Positions 32,166 to 43,695 of a stretch of DNA of 64,000 nt are shown piece by piece. A program made the translations under genes and the position numbers. The notes under the pieces were generated by a model. The model saw only the letters and a program-made list of their open reading frames with translations, made no database searches and had not been told where the DNA came from. This stretch comes from Dryococelus australis (Eukaryota; Arthropoda; Insecta; Phasmatodea; Phasmatidae), in the NCBI GenBank assembly GCA_029891345.1, contig CM057009.1, forward strand, positions 289,178,966 to 289,242,965, in the 5' to 3' direction. How positions within the stretch are numbered: position 1 is the stretch's first letter; every line of letters begins with the position of its first letter.

Positions 32166-32401
32166 GAGACCTGAAGAATTCGCGGACTCATTTTGGGACA
32201 AGTTTGAATTCAAAACACGTACGTTTTTATAACTTAAGCCATTGGTTCACACGGAACTTGACACCTCCTGGAGGACGATGTCCAATTGTGACCTTCCACT
32301 GTGACAGCAGACAACCAATGTGCAGTTTATATCGACATATTTGTGCATAAGACTGTAGAGTCTAGCCTGCAGGTCATTGAACTCGCGAAATTTTAGGTCT
32401 C
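32166..32401 (+). mobile_element. MITE family C, copy 6, reference copy
   Basis: Flanked by TA on both sides (32164-32165, 32402-32403). Ends GAGACCTGAAGAATTCGCGG and CTCGCGAAATTTTAGGTCTC. It is 236 bp and non-coding. This is the best-preserved member and defines the family. Confidence 0.85.
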
Positions 32402-33444
32402 TACTTATACAATCATCATCAGAACAAAAGTGCTGCACCCAATAAAAAAAAAAAGTTATGTATGGGAACAAATTCTCTTGCTACCAGAATGGTAAAACAC
32501 ACGGTTACTTTTTATCTTAAAATATTTTTAATGACGCCCAAGTATATTGAAATGTGATAACTGAGCAATTATCGTGATACTTTGGTAAAACCGTTATTAA
32601 TACGATTTCGACGGTTTTCTTCGAAATGTGACATCAAGTTTATATAACATTTCAAATAATCGACATTTTAGCTGCCAGTATTACTAACTCGTGCATTAAC
32701 GCTCTGTTTTGAAGGCAATTAAGTTATATCTGGATAGGGCTCAAACATTTTCAGACTAATAGGCGCTCGTCCTCGAAGCAGGCAACCGTTTTTAAAAGCA
32801 TCGTTTAGCCAAATGCCAATTTTGCGTCTTGGGGGGGGGGGGGGGGGGGGGGGGCGTGCACATATACACTCGGGAGAGGAGAGATCCATCGCAACTTGCT
32901 GTCCGCTTTTTTTTTTTTCCAGACAACCGGCCAATTCATTTGAGCAAACGTCCGCTGGTTTCTGTCCGTTACTTAATAACCAGCCTCGTTAGCGGTCCCA
33001 GGCAGCGCGTGCGACCAGGAACAAAAGCGATTCAGCAAACAAACGCGCTCAGGGCCTGACCAAGTTGTCGCCGGCGACAACTGGTCTCGACGGTCAGCCC
33101 AGCGCTTTTACCACCACATGGCGGCAGGCACGTCACTCCTACAAAAGCTGCTAACTCGGCCCGACAAAAGCCCGTTTATCTCTGCTCTTCCCTCACGCGA
33201 GCATTCGTGGCACGTTGCCCAAGATACGCTCACTCTAAAAAAAAACACTTTCTTTTCTACAAACACATGTTTTGTTGCCGCAAAATATTATCCATACAAA
33301 CGAATCGTATTGCATAGTAGGTACGCCAATTATTTATTCATCCATGTATTAATGGCAATGATAACCTTGCATTGTCTTTCAAATGTTCATTATTATTCAT
33401 TGTGATCAACTGAGTTATTTAGTTTACCTGATACTACTAATTAT
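32402..33444. other. No gene; poly-G and a perfect palindrome
   Basis: Contains a run of 24 G (32831-32854), a T/C-rich run near 32910, and the 18-bp perfect palindrome GTTGTCGCCGGCGACAAC at 33064-33081. About 32930-33200 is more GC-rich than its surroundings. Open frames on both strands have no recognised motif. Confidence 0.45.
32831..32854 (+). repeat. Poly-G tract, 24 bases
   Basis: Uninterrupted G run. Such tracts can form G-quadruplexes and are also prone to length error in assemblies. Confidence 0.95.
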
Positions 33445-34493
33445 GGGCTACTCACTGTAAAGTGAGCAATTTGAAACCCCTCTCATTTGGAATAATAGTC
33501 AATTAATACTTTTACTATTTCTGAAAAGTCGGTGGGCTGTACCAAGTTCGTCAAGGGATGGAGGTCTTAATTAAATAAAATAGTTAATTGTAATTTCCTA
33601 ATTATATTTACAATAACTACAAACAAAATTCTCTCGACTCAACATCTCACAATGAATTGATATTGATTGCAGTTTAAAATAAAGATTTCAACCAATACAA
33701 TTCAAAATTACCTCAAAGAAACTAACACAATGAAATAATAAAAAATCTGCCGTAATAGACAATGTGTCAAAACCAATTTAATTATTTCATGTATTTCATG
33801 TCAATATATGACAGTTTCAATATTTACAATAAAATCCTATCACATATTATAAGATCCCACCTCAGTTTAGTCCAGATCCCACCAGTCCGCAGTGTTCTAA
33901 AGTCCCCCGAGTTCCCTCAAGCACAGTAGGCTTCGCTCGTCGGGTTCCACGCCCTTCCGTCCATTCACACAATAAACACCTGCACTTAAGACTGCTGGCC
34001 GTTGGACATCTGTAATATTTATAGGGTCGGAGGCCATCACCCAGAAACTTCTCTAAATCCCACGTTTCACCGAGGGTCCTAATACCCAGAATATCTTTGC
34101 ACCTCCTCTACATTTGTCGGCTTCTATATCAGGGGGTGCACGAGGAGCTGTGACGCCAGCCAGGTCTCACTGCTGACAATTATTCCCAGCTGCCCCCGGG
34201 GTCGGGAAGGCGAACAGGCAGCGAGCGTGTCTGCCTTGGGTGGGGAGGATTGAGGTGCCACCCCCCCTCCCAGAGACAGGTCTCTCATAGTGGGAGCTCC
34301 CGGCCAGTGAGAGCTACAGCACGTAATAATATATTTTATTTTAGCCTTAGGCGTTAACTTACGAGTGCGGTGGAATATACACGCTGTGTTTATTAATTAC
34401 GTGACAATATTTATTTAAAAGATCGTTAAAGGATAAAACAAATTGCTGAAATGAGAAAGTAACTAGAGCCTCAAATATGCTCTTGCGTAGCTA
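33445..34493 (+). mobile_element. MITE family B, copy 3, split by an 0.8-kb insert
   Basis: The left part (ggctactcactgtaaagtga, ctctcatttggaataatagt) ends at about 33503 and the right part (ttttagccttaggcgttaac, gatcgttaaaggataaaaca) resumes at about 34326. Together they make a B copy of normal size. Confidence 0.75.
33504..34328 (-). mobile_element. LTR-like insertion, possible solo LTR
   Basis: About 815 bp of non-coding sequence inserted in a B MITE, bounded by TAATA at 33504-33508 and 34324-34328, which looks like a 5-bp target duplication. On the minus strand it contains a TATA-box-like CCTATAAATATT (RC of 34013-34024) and a segment ttaagacctccatccct (RC of 33554-33570) shared with 51431-51447. 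Just inside the insert boundaries the minus strand reads TGCTGTAGCTC and CGACTTTTCA, so TG...CA ends are possible, but they do not sit exactly at the TAATA. A solo long terminal repeat is the best guess; it contains no genes. Confidence 0.45.
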
Positions 34494-37180
34494 TGCCCTC
34501 AGTTTCACATCTTCTAGAAACCTCGCTGTTAAGAGCTCAAATCTCTTCACTCTTCACTCATTTTCACATGAAAATGTCTTCGTAATTTTTATTTAGCTAT
34601 CACAGTGGTGTAAGGGAAAGTACTATAAATTTAAAAATCTTCTCTCAGATATAATTTGAAGGTAAAGCGTAGCGAAGTGACTCTGTGATTACACGCTGGA
34701 CTTTCTTCCATGAAAACCAGACTTCGACTGCGTGTTTGATCATCCCCATTTCAGTTTTCCATGTTATTGTATATATCACTCCTGACTAATGTGGGAATGA
34801 TTCCATTATCCCAAATCTATTCCTGGGGCCTAAACCACTGGTTCCGTGTCAAATAATACTGCAGTCGATGAGACGTTTGGCCCTAATAAAAATATTTAAA
34901 TATAAACATGTAAAACCTTTCACCTTGTGTTTTCCCAACATTGAACGTAATATTAAAATTATCTACCTATCAAGAATATTCACTATTTAATAATGCAAAA
35001 AAAATTTCAACCCCATTTACATATATAAGTTATTTTATTTTACTTAGACTAATTAAAAACTTTTGAGTGGCTTATGAATAATTTTTCTGTCATTGGAGGC
35101 AAAAAAAAATTCATTATTTACTCTCAAAATATTAACTTATTGTTGAGGCCAAACAAATACGCCTGCAGTTAATACTGAGTTTTTGCGTTCTAATAAATTA
35201 CTGATTTTATGTAAACCGTAGGCCTATTATTTGCGTCATATTTGTAACGCAGGGATAATCATGAATTTTTTTCGAGATGCCCATCAATGAATCACAACTT
35301 ATTTAAGGCCTAACCTCCCACAGTGTACTGCACTCTAGATAGAATTCATCGCTATTCGAAAACTGAATTTATCAGTGAAAACTAATAACTTTCACGGTTA
35401 AAATATTCTGTAGATTAACAGAAATTTTAAAATACGTATATGCGCTTAGTAATTACGAAAAACGGATCTGAGACCTTTGGTTTTTACACACAAAAAATTT
35501 AATCTCCGCATTTTTTATACAGCTTCGGATTTCGGGAACAAATATATTAAGTTTTATTTGTCACTCTCTGAAGAAAATTTTCGTTCCTGGGCCGTTTAGA
35601 ATATAAATACAATTTGAAATCTACCTTCAGGCTTTAAAAACCAATCAAAGAACCGAACTTCTTGAAACACTGCAGAATTATCAGAGGGGAAAATATGCGT
35701 TGGTTAATTACTTGTTTATGCGACGTCTAGCTGTGTGAATTTCACTTGTGGATGTTTACAGACATACAGTAGAAGAACCCGCGATTCGCATTAAAATATC
35801 GCTCCTGAACAAAAAATTAATTTCCTATTTATTATTCTTTTCGTACACAACATAACTATAGCTGATGGAAAAAAAAAATCTTAATTTTTATTAATAAACA
35901 GTAGTTAGAAAAGAAATGTACAGCCATATAATTTACGAAAATTCAGCTAATTCACAGAACGTTCCGTATAGTTCACGAACAAGTCGTTATTGAAAAAATT
36001 GGTGATGACTTTACCAATATTTTAGAATAACTTTCGCAAGTATTTCCAAGTTATTTTCCGGAATTTTTATTAAACATTACATTTTAATGCGGAGTTCTGC
36101 TTAACCGAGTGCATGGGAAGGGCGTAATTCGCGTAGTAGTAAAAAAAAATGTGATTTTATAAATATTGCGAAACACTAAACCAAAGCCGGTATACTAGTT
36201 TCTAGCTGTATGGCGATGTAAATATTTGCATGTAATTTCAAAATACGCGGTTGGTTAAACTAATAAACTGAGCTTGTCTTTTAAAAAAAGATGAGATAAG
36301 CGCTACTCAAATACATTTCCAATTCTGTAAACAACGATGCAAAAACTTTCCTCTCAAAATTTTTCATAGTCCACGTTTAAGAAAATGAAGCTCAAAATAA
36401 ATAAAGACGAGAAGACTACGATACACAAGTTGAAAGTTATTATTTACAAGCCCGGAAAAAACCACGTACGAGAGGTAGCGATATAATCAGAGGAAAAAAA
36501 ACACCGAAAGAGACTTCGGATAAAGGAAACAAGGGCATTTTTTTTCCTCTTCCAGTTGTTTTTTCTCTGCTCGAAGGACGTTAAGTGCTATAAGTACTCA
36601 AGACCGATAAAAAACATCGTCTCATAAAATATGGATGTTGTCGTTAGGCACAAGCGCTGTTGTGCCACGAAGCTGTAATGGGAATTTACCCAACATAGCC
36701 GATACGCACAAAAGCAACGTTTAGAGCCGCGAGCCATTCAGTCATCACAGCTAAAAGTGTGCCCTGCAGGCTCTTACAAATTGCGCCGAAAAAAAGTGGG
36801 TCTATTTTTTCGTGTCTTCAGTACGATAACAACCAGTCAGAACGAATGTTAATATATGTCTGTAGTATGTGAATATTTCAAGTTATGCACTTTAAATATT
36901 TTACTTGTAACTACATTATGCGAGTGGTTCTCGGGTCATTTACGTTTATTTACACGGGAAAACTTAGTTAAATGCTTATTACCCTGCAAAGGTGTACCCT
37001 TAAGTGTGGCGCAAGATACACAAGACAAAGGGCTAGCTTTCCTCAAATAAGGCCTTCAGTAATTGTTATATTTATTATAGAAATATAATATTGAGTAGAA
37101 GGCGTATGGCGAAGTTGGGACAATGTATTTATAAATGGGCCAAAACGGCTGCAAGCTGTGGTGCTGTGGCACCAGGGGAG
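34494..37180. other. No gene; one tRNA-like remnant
   Basis: AT-rich 2.7 kb. The only item I can suggest is a tRNA-like stretch at 34676-34745. No open frame has a recognisable motif. Confidence 0.45.
34676..34745 (+). repeat. tRNA-like remnant
   Basis: gcgtagcgaagtgactctgt contains an A-box-like TAGCGAAGTGAC, and gacttcgactgcgtg stands about 50 bases downstream as a weak B box. It is probably decayed SINE or tRNA pseudogene sequence. Confidence 0.3.
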
Positions 37181-37186
37181 CCAGCC

Positions 37187-37760
37187 GCCATCTTGGATTC
37201 CTGTACTTCCCGCTCTGTCAATCTGGTTACGTGACTGCCATGTTGGATTCCGACATTTTAGTAGCCAGTACGCCACCATAGTTGTGACCAGTGCACCGCC
37301 ATTTTGAACCACCATTTTGGCAATCAGTATGCCATTTTGTCATTCTCTATATTTCCGAACGTTTTCTCGGAGTGGTCAATTTTTTCTCTCTTGTATTCTT
37401 TCTTTTCTTTCTCTCCCCTTTGTTTGTCATTTATCTCTCACATCTGTCGCATGCGCTCCACTCCACCACCTTGTATTTTTCGTTTGTCATTTGTTTATAT
37501 TTTGCTGGATGCCGCCAACTTTGTTTACATTCACATGGAGGCCACCACCTTGGTTTTTCGTTTGTCATTAGTTTTTCACGTTTGTAAGATTAGTCGCATT
37601 TGCTCCACTGCCAACTTAGTTCTGACACTGGCCGCTAGCAGCGCTGCCATCTTGTTTCTAGAGCTAGCCGCTAGGTGGCACGCCAATCGTTCGATTAGTC
37701 GAGCACGCATCTTTCGCATGCACTCCACTGCCATCGAACTGCCAGACTTTGGGTCGCCAG
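37187..37760 (+). promoter_or_regulatory. Cluster of GCCATnTTG words (YY1/Pho-like)
   Basis: Exact or near matches to the YY1/Pho core GCCATNTTG occur at 37187 (GCCATCTTGG), 37237 (GCCATGTTGG), 37298 (GCCATTTTG), 37311 (ACCATTTTGG), 37331 (GCCATTTTG) and 37646 (GCCATCTTG), with looser versions between. Five or six in under 500 bp is more than expected for this AT-rich context. They may be degenerate tandem repeats rather than a regulatory element. Overlapping plus-strand open frames (37291-37765) are low-complexity and not supported as genes. Confidence 0.35.
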
Positions 37761-38440
37761 ACTAACGCCATCACGACATGCGCTGGGACAAGGGTTTATA
37801 AGAAGTATATAGTTTGTGGACGAATAAATATCTTGTGGTTATTTTTTCACTACATTTCTTAAGAATTTATTTATTATTTATATTTAACTAACATAATTAA
37901 TAATGTCTTTTATTTTTTATTCACAATAATAATTTTTAAGGGTATATTTGAAGTCTTTTTGTTATTATTTAGGTTTAACTTATATATATATAATACTCTA
38001 TTTTTTTTAACCAATATTTTTTTTCTTAATAATTTCCTTTTTTTTTATTTGTTTTAAATTTTGTATGAAAATCAAATCGCATAGCCTTGTAACCACGCAT
38101 GCATTCAGGCGCTGGCAGTCCCCGTGAGTGAAGTGTGCTGGTTGTGACATGTGACGTGTGTTGACGACCTCCGAGACAAGTGCGCGCTGGAAAGAAACGG
38201 AGGCCAATAACCGCAGCCGCTCGCTCTACTGGCCGACCTTGTCAATCCGATATCTATGAAGCTACGCATTTATACGTAAGTAGAATTATTTAAATTAATT
38301 TATTTATAATTTCAAAAATGCGGGAAAAAAAATCTTTAAAAAATACGGTAAAATATATCTAAAATGCATTTTTGATGTAAAATCGGTTTAAAAATCTAAA
38401 TTATGAAAATTTCACACTTTGCCATGACAGCTGGTACCAT
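37761..38440. other. No gene recognised
   Basis: AT-rich 37.8-38.07 kb, then about 150 bases of mixed composition (38090-38240) that show no match to other repeats here. Confidence 0.4.
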
Positions 38441-38449
38441 TAAAAAAAT

Positions 38450-38515
38450 AAAATCATCATTCTCAGATGGGATTCGAACTCGAGACCTTTGGCGTACGAG
38501 CCGAGGCCCATGACA
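38450..38515 (-). repeat. tRNA-like remnant (T-arm type)
   Basis: On the minus strand, ggctcgtacgccaaaggtct followed by CGAGTTCGAATCCC gives an anticodon-arm-like stem (GGC/GCC) and a perfect B box. The 5' half of a tRNA is not recognisable. On the plus strand the preceding sequence is A-rich. Similar remnants lie near 31.26, 46.29, 46.55 and 55.93 kb. Confidence 0.45.
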
Positions 38516-38652
38516 ACTTCTTTTTTTTTTTTTTCTTCTGTTGTCCTACATTTGATGTTGTTGTGGCACTTTGCGTTTACGAAGCGCTAGTGAGACCGAC
38601 TTGCTGACAAATTCCCAGTGCGACAAGCGAACTGAAAATCTGCTGTGTCAGA

Positions 38653-38723
38653 GGCACCAGGGTGCAAACCTGCGACCCTCCGACTACAATTCAGCCACCC
38701 TACCACTGAGGTATCACGGTACC
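38653..38723 (-). repeat. 71-nt tRNA-like sequence, probably a pseudo-tRNA
   Basis: On the minus strand it begins GGTACCG and ends CTGGTGCC; these pair over seven positions (two G-T), making an acceptor-like stem at tRNA length. An A box CTCAGTGGTAGG and a B box GGTTTGCACCC are in the right places. The D stem is weak, the base before the anticodon is not T, and one T-stem pair is broken. So it is more likely a tRNA pseudogene or tRNA-derived SINE head than a working tRNA. Confidence 0.45.
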
Positions 38724-39641
38724 ACTTAGGAGCACTAAAATTAAGAAATTGTTTTTGTTTGTTAATAGGCAAGCTAGGTACTGTATTATAACATCTTATA
38801 ATTTTTTTCAGTCAGGGTCTATATATGAAATCAGATAATGTGCATATACCCACATTAAAAAAGTTTTTATATATTCTTTCTAAATAATAATAATTATATA
38901 GTAAGTCAGGCTCGTAAGCAAGCAAATATGTACACGTGCATATTTGAAAATAATTTGCAAACTCTTAGGAGGCAGGCTCGCGAAATTTTAGTTTGCAAGT
39001 AACATTTCTAGCCCCATGAATGTATGTATAAGCTCTTTATAACCATAGTAATTAGCTAAAAATTATATTTTCTTCGTAGTACTTTTCTAAAAGAGATCTG
39101 TTTGTAACAGGCTGGTTACGATACAGGATTAAAATAAGAAATAAAAAATCAGTATTTATTATTTCATATTTAAAATGTATTAATTTTTTTAAGTTGTACT
39201 TAAATTGTACATGGCAATAGCAAAACGTTTTATGAACTTCATTTCAGGTATCCTGTATTGAAGTCTAATTATTCCACGATGTACATTATTCATTATCTCA
39301 AAAGTTTTGTAGGAATAAAAGTATTCTACTCGGATATTATTAAATGTTTGCATATGGGAATAAACCAACGCTGGCATATTCCCTATATGTCAGGGACCAT
39401 AGGCAGGGTAAAACACCAGCAAGAAATCAAATACTGTTTTTTATTTATACATAAAAATAAAAATATAATCCATAAATTGTTTCAATGACATTCATGTAGT
39501 GTCTTTACAGCGGCATACTAACATTTCACATAATTTATATAGTCTGCTTATACACAATCTATACTAGCCAGTGTCCAAACAGAACCCTTCACCATGTATT
39601 CTTCTCACGACAAGGTTTTACAACTGCTCTTATATATATGG

Positions 39642-39644
<3 letters not shown>
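38724..39644. other. No gene recognised
   Basis: AT-rich sequence. Open frames of 60-76 codons overlap on opposite strands near 39.19-39.49 kb, without motifs. Confidence 0.45.
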
Positions 39645-39726
<82 letters not shown>

Positions 39727-39730
39727 TACA
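39645..39730. repeat. (TA)n-(CA)n microsatellite
   Basis: TA tract through about 39716, then CA-rich repeats. Confidence 0.95.
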
Positions 39731-39860
39731 CCCGCAAGCAGGCACCTTAACATTCAATGTTCACATACTGTAATGCATGCATGCCATCAGCTCTACCGAA
39801 CAACACCAGACTTACATATGCCAGCAATAAATTTTAATTTTTTTAAGTGTAACATGTTAG

Positions 39861-39867
<7 letters not shown>

Positions 39868-39918
<51 letters not shown>
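39868..39918. repeat. (TA)n microsatellite
   Basis: TA tract preceded by a short GT run. Confidence 0.95.
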
Positions 39919-39922
<4 letters not shown>

Positions 39923-41220
39923 CTTACATATAATATTTTTTTGCTATCCCAGACTTATTTTCAGAATTTTTTTATTTATTATTCATATTTAACTTATGTA
40001 ATTTTGAAGTATTTTATTTACATGTATGAACTTTGTTACTCACACTGACCTTACGAAAAAAAAATGTGCTTGCTGTTCATACTTTCTGCTCTACTGGTCA
40101 ATACCAGCCAAATATACACTAGTCACTATACCAATCAACCATCCATTATAACACAAGTCATACCGGACCCCCCAACACCCCCATCTCCTATAACCAAAAA
40201 ATAATTCAATTCAACCACACCACCCTATACACCAAGCACAATATCCATCATAACTCGAGTAACTATACAGCTGAAGCTAGCACATAACATAACACCCATT
40301 TTATTTGTGTTACAAACGAACACCATTTATACCTACCAACCATACCACCCACTAAAACTCTTGCATACCTCCACCATCCGTCCCCACAGACCATACAAAG
40401 CAAACATACAGACCATACTTGTGACATTATCAACTTCTTCTCATACCATACACTTCTTTTTTAAAGATTCGGACGTCTTCGTATTCCTTCAAGGACAAAC
40501 AATGTGGCATCTGAAGAGCCAATGAAATAAAATAATTTTAATAACGATTTTTTTAATTTTAAATATATTTTTTATAATTAAACAATTCAAAGACATAAGT
40601 ATTAAGTGTTATATATCACCAAACTTGCCTTTTCAAGGCACATACGATTGTCCTGAGATGATATAATTCTGTCTCTTTTTTCATACTCTATCATTCCATG
40701 TCTCTTATTCCATCTATTTCCCTCATTTATCTCTTGTTTCCCAATTACTCACATTTGCTTCTCTCTCATACTCTCATTCCAACTCTTTCTCACGTGTCTC
40801 TATCATTCCATAGGTTTTCTCCGAGTCCTCCCATTATTTGTTCTTTCATTCCGTATTGTCTTTCTCTCTCCATCTCTTTCTCTCTTGTCTCTCTCATTCG
40901 TTTGACATCACCATCAACATACTTCCTTCATCGCTTGCTAGAGTGCTCGAATCGCCAGTGTGTGTATTTATTTACAAATTTAAAGATGTAATTTTCCATA
41001 CACAAAAAAGTGTTTGTAAAATTTTTGTAAAGTACATTCCTGACAGGATTTTGTAAAATATATTCGAATTTTAATGCTTTAACAATCAATTCAAAATATA
41101 TTTAAAAAATATATATATTTTTTTATATTTACTTTATTCAATTTGTTTTCACTGTTTAAGGAAAATAAAGTCGCCTAGCCTTGTAAATGCACACACAAGC
41201 ACACATCAACAGGCCCGCGA

Positions 41221-41305
41221 TAACTCCATACCTCCATAGCTCCACAGGTCCATAGCACCATAGTTTCATAGCTCCATAGCTCCATAGCGTCATAGTTCCA
41301 TCATA
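41221..41305 (+). repeat. Short tandem repeat around ctCCATAGct
   Basis: The word CCATAG or CCATAC recurs about every 8-12 bases (ctccatacctccatagctcc, tagctccatagctccatagc). It is an irregular minisatellite inside the CATACC domain. Confidence 0.8.
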
Positions 41306-43199
41306 CTGTCCACTATAATTCAACCATATGTCAGCCTCACACCCACTAAAATGTGCCAAAAATCGTAACGCCAACGTGTCTGTCATAGCTTCAGTACCAT
41401 TAGGCAATAGTCAAATATCATACCGTCAATCAAATAAACCACCTGATTATACCAATCATCACCATAATAAATAATCTCACCACTCATACCATCCACTAGA
41501 AATCAAGAATTCCTCAGCCCAAACCCACTTAAATAAACCAAATATCATAACTCCAACATGTTTGTCATAGCATCAGACACCAGCCAAATATACCAAAAAT
41601 GAATATAAATCACTCAATCAACCATCCATATCAATAAAAAATGCTAATCACCACACCTCAGAAACAAAATATGAGTAATCCTGCAGACCAGGAGTACTGG
41701 GTATTCTACCGACCATAATCCCAACATACTTCAGTCATGTCACACAGATCACATTATAGTTATAAAATTAAACTTAAGAACTACTCATTTCGTACCACAC
41801 CATACCATCCTTTAACCCCACAAATCAAAACATTATAGGTGACAACAATACGGCATACCAGGCATTAATATAAATCACGCTATCAACCAACAAACCAGTT
41901 AATTATGCCAGCTATCCATACAAATATCTGCTCCAGCAATATATACCAGGTAACATACCTCCAACATACTTAACAACCATATCGATAACTCATTGGTACT
42001 GAATACTAAAACCGATATAATACCTTTCGCCATGACATTAGCATGCCTCAGCAATGCGACGTCAAAAGCTATCAAAACCAGCATATCAACATACTATACC
42101 ATCTGAATATATCAACGAACCACCACAGCAGATAACCATACCAACCAAAACATAAAATATACAGCCAAATCATATTATTCGCTCCAACGAAAGCATACCT
42201 CATTAATGTTGTTATGATACAGACCATATCAACCACCATACCTCAGACTTACTGATAAACCATAACAGTAAACTATATTGACTACCAATTCAACCCATCC
42301 AACTTCACCAGTTACACATATATACAAGCCATGTCAACAGCCACTCCAATCAAATATTCCACTCATAAGCTCCAGCCATGCTATCATAAGATCAATACTA
42401 TTAATGTAAACATGTATGACATCCATGCAGTCTTAATTCCCAAATACCATATCATACCATCCAATCATACTATCCAACCATACCAGCTTAGCATTCTGCT
42501 CCTCTCATACTAATTAAACATTCCATAAAACAAATTCTGCTCTTACAAACTAATCGCACAATTAAAAGACAATCAACATAACAGCTATACCTACCATACA
42601 AACAAAAAAACTGTACAACCAAGTGATACCGATAGTTTATTGTGTCAATATCTACCAGCCATAAAAAACCAAACCATACAGGCAGCCCACACCAATACCA
42701 TAATGTTACTTCATCCATTTCCACCATTCCAAGAGACAACAAACCATGAAGACAGGTTCAGAGACCATACCGACCAAAACATTCTAGTCAGGCATACCAA
42801 CCAAATATATTACCAAAACAAGTTACCTAAAAAACCACGCAGAGAGGTCTTACAGTAAAAATATTCTAAAGCACCTCTACCAATGATGAGCCTAAATACA
42901 ACTCATATTATCATACTGACCAACATAATATTCAAGCCATACATTTCGACCATCTATACTAACCTTCACACCTGTCATCATACCTCCTGCCCTCCTGTTG
43001 AACAGCCATACAGGCATGTAACACTCAGAGACAAAGCTATTCCGTCAAAATAACTCCCCCTACAGTCAACCCAAACTACTACAATGTCCCAATCACACAT
43101 TTTTCAGACATCGCTACTACCGTACTGACAGACAATAGAAACAAGACACACATGAAACCAGTCAACCAATGAATATACCCAGGTCATCATACAGAATAG

Positions 43200-43385
43200 T
43201 CTAAAAAAACAAGAGAGACTGCACTCACTTCTCTAGCAAATCTCACGAGAGGTTAGATATCTTGAACGGTAGATTGAAGTATGACTGACCAACTTGCAAA
43301 GGAGATGAAGGCAAACGGTAAGGGATGGCGCAACTAGTTCCAACATTGCCGCTAGGGGGTGTGTGTTGACAATAATAAATGTGTA
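43200..43385 (+). other. Compositionally distinct island in the CATACC domain
   Basis: This stretch has ordinary G content (ggagatgaaggcaaacggta, tgccgctagggggtgtgtg), unlike both flanks. It looks like an insertion, but I found no matching copy, inverted ends or target duplication. Confidence 0.4.
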
Positions 43386-43659
43386 CCCCACCACCACACC
43401 ATATTACATTCGCCTAATATGACAGCCCACGAGGTTATCCATACAACCCTTGCCAACAGAAACTTTACCGTTCGCTACAGAACACATTTACCAAGATATC
43501 GCATTACATAAAACATACATAGATACTATCGATTACACACACCCCTCCAAAAATGTCTCAACAGGCGAATGACTGCCACTGATCGTTTTGTCAACAACTC
43601 ATGCGAACCAACAATTCTAAGGTAAAAAGTAAATATAAGTTCTTACTATACTTTCCGCA

Positions 43660-43695
<36 letters not shown>
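43660..43695. repeat. (CA)n-(GA)n microsatellite
   Basis: A CA tract followed directly by a GA tract. Confidence 0.95.

Noticed and set aside
37291..37765. Plus-strand frames of 84-153 codons as a serine/phenylalanine-rich protein
   Set aside because: Three overlapping frames are open at once over T/C-rich sequence, which indicates composition bias rather than coding.
38653..38723. Functional tRNA gene
   Set aside because: Weak D stem, wrong base before the anticodon and a broken T-stem pair; treated as a tRNA-like remnant.
42488..42742. Minus-strand frames in the CATACC domain (also 41156-41407 and 44709-45017) as genes
   Set aside because: The skewed composition lowers stop-codon frequency on that strand; no motif or conserved domain is seen.
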